From Paratrimastix pyriformis (Eukaryota; Preaxostyla; Paratrimastigidae): a DNA stretch of 64,000 nucleotides. The stretch lies in contig JAPMOS010000033.1 in NCBI GenBank assembly GCA_027972325.1, positions 62,001-126,000 on the forward strand, in the 5' to 3' direction. This document shows, in pieces, positions 22,101 through 31,900 of this stretch. The position numbers and the translations under genes were made by a program. Position 1 is the stretch's first letter. Every line of letters starts with the position of its first letter. The notes under the pieces are model-generated. The model had not been told where the DNA came from. It was given only the letters and a program-made list of their open reading frames with translations, and did not search any database.

Positions 22101-25100
22101 GATGGATGGCCGAATGAACGGATGAACGGATGAACGGATGAACGGATGAACGGATGGATGGATGGATGGATGGATGGATGGATCTCTGGCTGGGCCCCTC
22201 ACCTCGTGTGCGGGCTGCAGATCCGGTTGGAGCGAAAGGCATCCGCCCAGACGCGGCTGCTCTTCTGCACGACGGGTGTCCTCCTCCGCAAGATGCTCGT
22301 CCAAGGCGTCGCCTCCCAGGACGGTCCGTCAGCTGCCCCTGTTGCTCCTTTCCCGGTCGCCTCGGTCGGTCCCTGCCCGGACCCAGCGAGCCTGGACGCA
22401 CCAATCCCAACCCACGGCCGGACTGGCGTCCCTGCTCCCGGGAGATCCACCCACCTCTCTCACCCGCTTGTGTGGGGCGTGGCACGGCGCCCCATCGCAG
22501 CCCGGCGGCCGCTGGATGGGGTGAGTCACCTGCTGGTGGACGAGGTGCACGAGCGCGACCTGAACACGGACTTCCTGCTGACCGTCGTCCGGGAGTTCGT
22601 CCTGCCCCGGCGCCCCGACCTGAAGGTGATCCTTATGAGCGCGACCCTCAATGCCGTCCGTCCACAGCCCCGGCCTTGGCATACCCGCCGCCCCGGGCCT
22701 CCGCGGCCTCCCCGCAACCCCAACCTCCCGCCCCCTGCGCACCCGCCCGGGCTCAGCTGGAATCTGGGTTCGGGGCGGCGCCCGCAGGACCTGTTCTCGC
22801 GGTACTTCGGGGGCGCCCCGCTGGTGAGCATCCCGGGGTTCACCCACCCGGTGCGGGAGCAGTACCTCGAGCACATCATCGACCAGCTGCGCTACATCGC
22901 CCCGCCCGAGTTCACCAAGACCGTCCGCCCCTCTCCCGGCACGGCACGGCGCACAAGGGCCCGGGGCACCCCGCGAGCTCCCTCCCTCACCGCCGTGGGT
23001 GGGCGTCGTGGTTGCACGCGGCGGATGGGGGTGGTGGTGCAGGCGCGCGAGAGTCGGATGGGGCGCATGCGAGGCGACCTTGGCGGGGGCGGGGGCGGGG
23101 GCAAGGCCGGCCGGCAGCAGCAGGACCGGATGAAGCGCCAGCTGAACACCAAGGCCCTCATGGCCGGGACGGGCGACCCGGGCATCGACGGGCGCGGGCC
23201 TCATGACCAGGCCCTGGCGGCCCTGAACAAACTCTACCCCGGGTGCAGCCCGGCCACCATCGCCCAGCTGGCCATCCTCGACGAGGTCCGCCCCCGTCCT
23301 GGCTGCCCGCGGGCCTCACGTCCTCCGCTTTGGATGGGATGGTTGCGCAGGAGAAGATCAACTACGACCTGATCGAGCGCCTGGTGGAGCTCATCGTCAC
23401 CACGGACCCCCTCCATCAGCAGCAGCAACAACAACAGCAGCAGCAGCAGCAACAACAACAACCTCGGCAAGCACCCGCCCATCGGGGCCAGGCCGTCCCT
23501 GACGGGGCAGCACGGGGCGGAGCCATCCTGGTCTTCTTCCCCGGCATGATGGGTCCGCCCCCCCCTCCGCTGCCCCTGCATCGGCCCGCTTCCCTTCGTT
23601 CTGCTTCTGATGGGGGCCCTCGACGACTGGGGGGCGGGCAGAGATCACCAAGTGCTTCGAGCGGCTGACGGGGAGCCCGCGCATCAGCGGCCACTACACC
23701 AGCCTCCCCACGGGCCGCGAGGACCCCGGCCAGGTGCGCTTTTGGGTGCTGCCCCTGCACAGCACCCTGTCGACCCAGCAGCAGAAGGCCATCTTCGTGC
23801 CGGCCCCGGCGGGCGTGTGGAAGATCATCCTGGCCACCAACATCGCCGAGACCTCCGTCACCGTGCCCGACGTGACCTACGTCATCGACACGGGCCGCCT
23901 CAAGGAAAACCGCTTCGACATGGAGCTGCACCTTTACTGCCTGGCCGAGGCGTGGGTCCGCCGCCCGCATCCTCCTCCGCGCACCCCTGCCCCCCGAAGG
24001 CTGCCCGTGAGGCTGGGTTCACCATGGCGGGTGTTGGGCGGCGGCAGGTCTCGAAGGCCTCCGCCCGCCAGCGGAAGGGGCGTGCGGGGCGCGTGCAGCC
24101 CGGTTTCTGCTACCGGCTCTACACGACGGGGCGCCACCGGCAGATGGCCGAGTTCCCCACGCCCGAGATGCTGCGCGTCTCTCTGGAGGAACTCTGCCTG
24201 CAGATCCGCCTGCTGCGGCTGGGCTCCATCGAGCACTTCTTCGCCCGCTGCCTGGAGCCGCCCCCGCCGCAGGCCGTCCAGTACGCCGTCCAGACGCTGG
24301 TCGAGGAGGGCGCCATCCTGGTCCTGGGCGGCCCGCGGCACCCGCTGCCCGCCCTGCCCGACCCGGAGGCGGACCCGGACGGCCGCGACGATCGGGAGGC
24401 CGACGAGACCCAGATGGTCCGCCACCCAGCCCCTCCCTCGCTCTGGCCGCGTCGCCATCGCGACGGCTCAATTTGCTCACATCACGGTCTCTGGTGGGCC
24501 GCTGTTGTGGGGCGGGCTGCGCAGCTCGACCGGCAGCGGCGCGCCCAGCAGGCGGGCCTCCTCGTGGCCGCCGAGGGGGGGCCCTTGCCCGCGCTGCCCC
24601 GCATGTCCGTGCCCCGGGGCATGCCGCGGCCGGGGGAGCATCTGACCCCGCTCGGGTTCGCCCTGGCCAACCTGCCCGTCGAGCTGCGCATCGGCAAGAT
24701 CATCCTCTACGCCGCCATCTACCAGGTCCGCGCCGGCCCCTCTCAGCTCGGCTTCCACCGCACCACAACCACCGATCCGCCGCTCCCGTTCGGGGTCGCC
24801 TTTGGCAAGGAGACGGCCCTCACGGGGCCATCACCTGGTTTTCCTTTTGTTGTCAGTGCGTCGATCCGTGCCTGACCCTGGCTGCGGCGATGAGCTACAA
24901 GTCGCCCTTCGTGGCCCCCTTCGAGCGGCGCGACCAGGCCGACCGGGCCAAGGCCCGCTTCGCCACCGAGGGCGCGGCCCGCTCCGATCACCTGGCCATC
25001 TGGCGGGCTTACAAGGCCTGGACGGAGGTGCGCGGGACGCCCCGGGAGCGCCCCTTCTGCCAGGAGAACTTCCTCTCGCAGAACACCCTGGAGATGATCA

Positions 25101-26745
25101 CCTCCATCAAGGGCCAGTTCGTCGACCTGCTCGTCGACTCAGGCTTCCTGGGCCCCCCGCCCCCGCCCCCAGAGGCCTCCCCGGAGCCCTCGCCCGGGCC
25201 GTCCTCGCCCGAGCCGAGCCCGCCGCCATCCCCCTCGGCCGCCGCCGCCGCCGCCGCTCCGCCCCCGCCGCAACGGACATTCACGTATCCCGCACCAGCC
25301 CCCTCGCCACCGCCCACCCTGGCCACGGCCCCCGGCTCTCCCCCGCCCACCCTGTCCCCCGCCCCACTTGTCCCGCTCATCCCCGCCACTCCCTCGGCCA
25401 TTGGCGCTTCATCTCGCGGGGCCGAGGCCCAGGCGCCTCCCGCCCTCTCGCCCGCCCCCTTGCCCGGCCCCGCACACGCCCCCGCGCCCGTCATGTCCAT
25501 GTCCTCTCCTGCACAGGCACAGGCACCCGCATCTGCACCTGCACACGCCCCTGCTGGCCCTCCCGCCTCGGGCCTCGCGCGCCCTCCCCTCGCGGCGGGC
25601 GGCCTGGTCATCGCCACGACCCCCTCCCCGCACCTGAGCCTGACCCGGCCCCCAACGGGATCCTCGAGCCGCTTCGCATCGCGGGGCCCCTTCATCAGCA
25701 CGACCCCATCCCCCATCTCCTTCGCGGCCGCCTGTCCACAGCCGGCCCCTGCTCTCATCCCCGCACCGGCACCGGCACCGGCTCCTCCGGTTCCGGTTCT
25801 GGCCCCCACGCCCGTGCCGGGCCTCCCGGCCTCCGTCCTGCCTCTTCCCAATGGACTGCCGCCCCCGCGGGCCGTCTCTCTGCCCCCGCCGGTCCTGCCC
25901 TTCCCACCCGCCCTGACGCCGGCCCTGCCGTCGCCCGGCACCCTGCCCCGGCCGGCCAGCGTGGCGGCAGGCCCGACTGAAGGCAGCCCGGCCGTCTCGC
26001 CTCCGCTCCCACGCCCTGCCGGGTTCCCCCCCAGCCGGGCACCCGCAGCCGCGGGCCGCTCCTCGCTGGCGATGGGCGGTGGACGCGGCCACAACCGCCG
26101 GGGCCCCTCCGGTTCGGTCACCCAGAACAAGGCGTTCTGGGACCACGCCAACCGCAACGCGGACAACTTCAGGTTCCGTGGACCACCGCATCCCACCCAT
26201 GCCCTCCTCTCCTCTCCCTCACTTCCTTCATCGCTGTCCGCCTCGCAACGTTCCCCTGGTGCAGCGTGGTCAAAGCGGTCTTGGCTGCGGGCCTCTACCC
26301 GAACGTGCTGCAGGCCGCCCCGCTGGTCGACCGGGAGGGCACCGTCAAGGGGCTCCACTTCCAGACCCGCGACCACCCCGAGGTCTTCCTGCACCCGAGC
26401 TCGACCCTGGCGAACGAGCTCTACATCCCCACGGGGCTCCTCGTCTACCATGAGCCCGTCAAAACGACCAAGCTCTACATCAGGGATGTCACGGCCATCC
26501 ACCCGTTCCTCGTTCTGCTCTTCGGGGGGGTCATCGATATTGTCCACGAGGAGCAACTTGTTTGTATCGACGGGTGGATCTGGATTCGCATCCCCACAAA
26601 GGTTGCGGTCCTCATTCGAGAACTACGAACAGAAATCGACAGGATGCTGGCTCGCAAGATCGAGCAGCCATCGTTCGATATTCTCGCATCGGCAAGACCC
26701 ATCCTTGAAGTCATCATCCGTCTCCTTTCAACTGACGCCAGATAG
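19119..26745 (+). CDS. DHX29/DHX57-type DEAH RNA helicase with UBA and RWD domains
   Basis: Fifteen exons keep phase throughout and give 1961 residues: 19119-19772, 19888-20019, 20183-21460, 21588-21820, 21906-21975, 22221-22323, 22501-22655, 22788-22922, 23043-23285, 23351-23552, 23642-23955, 24048-24416, 24525-24725, 24857-26172 and 26265-26745. N-terminal UBA-like segments include [15 protein letters not shown], followed by an RWD-like domain ([18 protein letters not shown]). Helicase motifs are GETGCGKTT (I), TQPRRIS (Ia), DEVHER (II, the DEAH variant), SAT (III), LVFFPGM (IV), [11 protein letters not shown] (V) and QRKGRAGR (VI). The helicase-associated domain ([18 protein letters not shown]) and OB-fold ([11 protein letters not shown], then [16 protein letters not shown]) follow. 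These helicases remodel structured mRNA or the small ribosomal subunit during translation. Oddities: a CAG/CAA-coded Gln run before motif IV and about 300 Pro-rich residues inserted before the OB-fold. Start alternatives are 18996 and 19059. Confidence 0.92.
20085..20182. repeat. 24-bp tandem repeat in helicase intron 2
   Basis: About four copies of a unit around acatctctccgttcccct form the 3' part of the intron and end in the splice acceptor itself, so each copy brings a pyrimidine-rich stretch. Confidence 0.8.
22021..22188. repeat. GGAT-based minisatellite in helicase intron
   Basis: Tandem ggat/ggatggatgaac units lie entirely within the intron 21976-22220, between the exons ending in VGYQ and beginning with IRLERK. 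The repeat makes this one of the longest introns of the gene. Confidence 0.9.
23418..23461 (+). repeat. CAG/CAA polyglutamine tract in helicase exon
   Basis: Mixed CAG and CAA codons encode about fifteen Gln within exon 10, just before helicase motif IV. The reading frame is kept. Confidence 0.9.
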
Positions 26746-26789
26746 AGTTCTGGTCCCGGTCTTGTGTGTGGATCATCTCTTATTTATTC

Positions 26790-28448
26790 ATGAAAACATT
26801 CAAAAGATCCCGAACCCTCGCGCTGTTCCCTGGACAGGGGTGCCCTGCATCCCCGGGCCTGTATCTGTTCTTCATCGACGGCCTTGTGCGGAGGCTGCGG
26901 GCGCGGGGCCACGGCGTTCTGGTGCCCGGCAGGAGGGAGCGCATCCCGGGACTGCTATTCGCGGACGACGTCTCTGTCCTTGGCGAGACCCCTGAAGCCC
27001 TGCAGCAGGCTCTCGACGAATGCGATGTGGTGGCACGAGAAAGGCGTTTCGAGTGGGCGCCTGACAAATGTCGGTCGATGGTCTTTGAAAACTGGGCGGC
27101 CCAGCGGGAGGAGAAGCGCAAGAAGGAGCCCACTGCTGCCAAGCCGAAGCCGAAACCATGGTCAGTCCGTCTCAGCGGCAAGACGTTGGAACAGACCAGA
27201 GTCTTCCGTTTCCTGGGCGCGGAACTCGAATGCGATGCACGAACAAAGGTCTACACGAGCGGCCGGATCCGTGCGGCCTGTGCGATGAGGGGCTCCATCA
27301 GCCGGCTGCGAGGCCGTGTTGGGGCCGTCCCTCCGAGGCTGCTCTGTTCACTGTGGCGCACCTTTGGCCTGCCGAAGTTGCTCTGGGCGGCGGCGGCCTT
27401 CCCTGACCTGCGCGACCAGCAGGCGGAGCGGGCAATGGACACTGTTCAACGCGTCTTCGCCTGTTACGCCCTTCAGTGCATGGGGCAGACATCGTCTGCC
27501 GCTGTTGAGGCCGACCTGGGCCTGATGCCGGTGGCGGCCTTGCGGGCCCAGGAGATCATGTTCGAATGGGGCCGCATCAAGCTGCTGCCGCAGGGCCGCC
27601 TGGTCCGCGAACTGGTGGAGCTGGGCGAGAAGCTCCCAGAGGTGAGGACAGGGCACCGGTGCATCGGCGAATGGGCCGGGTCTGCCGAGGCGGTCATGGC
27701 GGACTACGGCCTGGGCACGGGGGTGCGCCCGGGGGACGAGGCCATCCGGACCATCGGCATCGGGGCCTGGAAGGATTTGGTCCGGAAGCGAGTGCGCGCG
27801 CATGTGGAGGCCAAGTGGCGCGCGAAGATGGAGGACGCCCACTCGCACCCAAGGCTGGCACTCCTGCGGCAGGTCAAGCAGGACTTTGGCCACAGCGAGG
27901 CCTACCTGGACGACATGAGCCCAGCGGGACGCCGTATAGCGGCCCAGCTGCGCGCAGGAATGTACATGAACGGTGAGTTCCTGCGCACCTGGAAGGCCAG
28001 ACCGGAGGCGAAGCGCGGGGGGGCCTGCATCTGCTGCAGCGATGCGGGGCCACTCGAGGACGCCCAGCACATCATCCAGCAGTGCCCTGCCTACGAAGAG
28101 CTGCGCAAGAAGGCATGGGACCGCCTCCACGCGGCCCTGGGGGCCCCGGACTGGGCCCGTCTCGAGGCCCTGGGTGCGGACAAGTGGCAGGTCATGATCG
28201 GACGGCCGGCCGCTGGTTGGGGGCGCCCGACTCGTGAGGCCGTCAACCGGATTGCGGGTGACTTCTTGGCCCAGGCCCATGCACGCCGGCTGCAACTGCT
28301 CAAGGCGCAACGAGCCGAGCCACCGCGGACGGCCGGCGATCGGAGGGCCCGGCGGGAGACGACACCACCGGGGCCGAGCCAAGGAAGGCTGCCTGCTGTG
28401 CCCATCCAGCAGACTAGCAGCCACCAGAACGAGGCCTCCACTACATAG
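26790..28448 (+). mobile_element. 5'-truncated LINE with reverse transcriptase C-terminal half
   Basis: An uninterrupted frame of about 550 codons begins inside the reverse transcriptase at its QGxPxSP motif (GQGCPASPGLYLFFIDGL), continues through the catalytic FADD box (GLLFADDVSVLGE near 26945-26985), thumb-like sequence, and a Cys/His tail CICCSDAGPLEDAQHII-QCP typical of LINE reverse transcriptase C-termini. It stops at 28446-28448. All upstream parts (endonuclease, fingers) are absent, as expected from incomplete target-primed reverse transcription. The frame carries no stops, so the insertion looks fairly young, or it could have been domesticated. It begins within about 60 bp of the helicase stop codon and precedes SF3B3 in the same orientation. 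A 3' untranslated tail probably extends to about 28770; I could not identify target-site duplications. Confidence 0.85.
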
Positions 28449-28912
28449 CAATGGACCGAACCCCTCTCCTCTGTGGGTGGACGACGGCAGCGTCAGGCTC
28501 GCCGGGTGGGCTCGTCCTCAAAACCTGCGGGGAGGGGGGGGAAGTCTTAGGTCGTCGCTCTTCTATCCACCTTCTCCCGTCTTGTTTTCGGGGCGACCTA
28601 GGATGGTGGCATACCGACCAAGTGTAACCGCGAGGCCGAGGCTTACCGGCCGGCTCAATGCCGAAGGAGGTGGGGATGATGAGAGGCGATGCCGTTTGAG
28701 CCGATGAGGCGAGGCCTATCGGGGGTGATGAGGTGCGGGGGAATTGGGGGGATAAAACCTTTTGTGGCGATTTCTTTCTCATGGTTCCTTAGTTAGCCTC
28801 ACACGAGGCTGCATTAACACGAGACTGACTGACTGGCAGACGGGGCCGGCAGATGCGTCTGATCCCCCGGTGAGGCCGATTCTGGTTGGGTTTTCGCACC
28901 CTCCCACACCAA
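28449..28912. other. Probable LINE 3' tail and SF3B3 promoter
   Basis: No gene is seen. The first 300 bp contain short gaggcgaggc-like and gccgatgaggc-like elements and a GGGGATAAAA stretch (28749-28758), and are probably the element's 3' UTR. The AT-richer remainder directly upstream of ATG 28913 is presumably the SF3B3 promoter. Confidence 0.4.
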
Positions 28913-31900
28913 ATGGCTTCGATGCACCTTTACCAGCTCACCCTCCAGTCCACAGGAGGGATTGTTGCGGCGTGCTATGGGAATTTTTCGGCCCCCAAAG
29001 TTCAGGAGATCGTTGCTCTTCGTGGCCACAGTCTTGAGCTTCTTCGTCTTGATGAGGCTGGGAAAGTCCAGTCAGTTCTGCTGACAGATGCTTTCGGCAT
29101 CATTCGTTGCATGCAGCCCTTCCGCCTCATTGGTCTGGACCCCCCTCTATTCAGAGACACCAGACATTGCTTTCCCCAGGTGGAAATCGTGACTATCTGG
29201 TGATTGGGTCCGATTCTGGGCGTATTGTTATTCTCGAGTACAACGCCGCGAAGAACTGCTGGGATCGGGTGCACACCGAAACCTACGGGAAAACCGGATG
29301 CCGACGCATCGTTCCCGGCCAGTACGTGGCCGCTGATCCCAAAGGACGCGCTGTGATGATTGGTTTGTTTTATGCTTCGGGATTTTTGGGAAGCGAGAGG
29401 CGAGCGGGTGTTGGCGGGAGATGGCGATTCGATGCTGATCCAGTCCGTCTGTTCCCTCCCTTCTACAGCGGCCATTGAGAAGCACAAGTTGGTGTATGTT
29501 CTTAATCGTGATGCTGCGGCGAAGCTGACCATTTCGTCGCCCCTGGAGGCCAACCGGAGCGGCACCGTCTGCTACTCGGTGGTGGGCCTGGACGTGGGCT
29601 TCAACAACCCGCAGTTCGCCGCCCTCGAGGTCGGCACCCCGCCCTGCTGCCGCTGCCGCCACGTCGCCCCCCGTCCTCCCGTACCCCTGCGCCTCCTCCC
29701 TGGGCGTGGTTTGACACGGGTCTTCTGCGGTCGGATGGGGGGGTGTCTGGTGTCTGGTGTCGGTGTCTGTGTCCTCGCAGATGGACCACACGGACGCCGA
29801 CGCGGACCCGACCGGTCAGGCGGCCATCGACGCGGAGAAGCAGCTGGTCATCTACGAGCTCGACCTGGGCCTGAACCACGTCGTCCGCAAGTCGGCCGAG
29901 ACGGTCGACCCCCGGGCCAGCATGCTCGTCCCCGGTCCGCCCCCCCCCCCGCCCGCTTGCCTCCTCGCCTCGCCTCGCCTCGGGAGGGGAGCCGCAGCCG
30001 GCCTTGTTAGCCCTCGCTCATGAATCCGCATCGACGCCGCCATCCGGGGATGGCACCATCCCGGGCATGGTTCCTTCCCTGGACGCAGTTCCCGGGGGCG
30101 CCGACGGGCCCGGTGGCTGCCTCGTGTGCGGGGAGGACTTCGTCGAGTACCGCGCCCCCGGGCACCCGCCCCGCGGGGTGGCCCTCCCGCCGGTACAGCT
30201 GGCCCGAGGGGCGCTCCCTCCTCATCACAGCCTCCGCCACCCATAAGCAGAAGGTCCGTCCTCGCACGCCCCAATCGGGGAGGGAGGGAGGAGGGAGGAG
30301 GAGGGAGGGAGGAGGGAGGGAGGAGGGAGGGAGGGAGGGAGGGAGGAGGGGGAGGAGGAGGGAGGAGGAGGGGAGGAGGAGGGAGGGAGGAGGAGGAGGA
30401 GGGAGGAGGAGGGAGGGAGGAGGGGAGAGGGGAGGAGGGAGGGAGGAGGGGGGAGGAGGGAGGAGGGAGGAGGGAGGGAGGGAGGGAGGAGGAGAGGGAG
30501 GAGGAGGGAGGGAAGGGATTCTGGGGCGGCCGTTTGCCGCCACTGGCTCATCGTTTTCGTCCTCTGCACCCTGTCTGTTTCTCCGGCGGGCGCCCCCAGA
30601 ACCTGTTCTTCTTCCTGGTGCAGACGGAGGCGGGCGACCTGTACAAGATCACCCTCGACTACGCCGAGTCGCAGGTCTCCGAGGTGCACATCAAGTCCGC
30701 CACGGCCACCACGCCCCCCCCCGCCTGCCCCGCGCATCCCTCCGCCCCGCGCATCCCTCCGCCCCGCGCATCCCTCCGCCCCGCATCCCTCCGCCCCATC
30801 CCTCCGCCCCGCGTCCGCCCCCGCCGACCCACGCCCGTGTGGCCTTTCTGACCCGGGGTGCCTCCGCCTTTGGTTGTTGGCCTGTGTGGCGGGGCGGGGG
30901 CGGCAGGTACTTCGACACGATCGCCCCGGCGGTCTCGCTGTGTCTCATGCGGACGGGCTTCCTCTTCGCCGCCTCCGAGTTCGGCCAGCAGTCCGTCGGC
31001 CCGCCCACACACCCAGCACGCAGCACCCACCCACAGGCGCCACCGAGCACTGCCTCCTCCTCCACATGCCGCGCCCACTGCTGCCCCGCCACGGCCTCAT
31101 GTTGCCTCCCCTTCCCGCCCGCCCGCCTGGCAGCACGATGTACCAGTTCCAGGGGCTGGGCGACGAGGAGGAGGAGCTGGAGACGGTGGGCGAGCACCAG
31201 TGTTTCGCCCCGCACAACCCGCTGGTCAACCTGCTCCCCACCGACAGCCTCGAATCCCTCGCCCCCGTCCTCGAGATGAAGGTCCGCCCCTCCTTCCCGA
31301 AGCCCCTTCCCCGCCAGCCTCTCCTTCCCGCCAGCCCTCCTTTCCGAAGCCCCTTGGCCTCGCCGGAACCCATGAGCTTGACGCTTCGCTCGTTCCCCTG
31401 CCCCTGCCCACGCACACCAGGTTGGGGACTTTGCCCGGGACGGGACCTCTCAGCTGCTTGCCCTGTGCGGGCGGGGGCCCCGGTCGACCCTGCGGGCGCT
31501 GCGGCACGGGATGAACGTGACCGAGATGGCCGTCACCGAGCTGCCCGGCGTGCCGACGGCCGTCTGGACGGTGCGCACCCGGGCGACGGACCCCCGGGAC
31601 CGCTACATCGTGGTCAGCTTCACCACGGGCACCCTGGTGCTCAGCATCGGCGACACGGTCGAAGAAGTCACCGACAGCGGCCTGCTGGCGACCACCCCCA
31701 CGCTGGCCGTCCACCTGCTGGGCGAGGACGCGCTGGTGCAGGTGCACAGCAACGGCATCCGCCACATCCGGGCCGACCGGCGCATCAACGAGTGGAAGGT
31801 GCCCAGCCGCAAGCAGATCGTCCGGTGCGCCCTCAACGAGCGCCAGGTGGTCATCTGCCTGCCGGGCGGGGTGCTGCACTACTTCGAGCTGGACATGTCC

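Noticed and set aside
26872-28441. Minus-strand and alternative-frame proteins across the LINE
   Set aside because: They are shadows of the reverse transcriptase frame, which alone carries known motifs.
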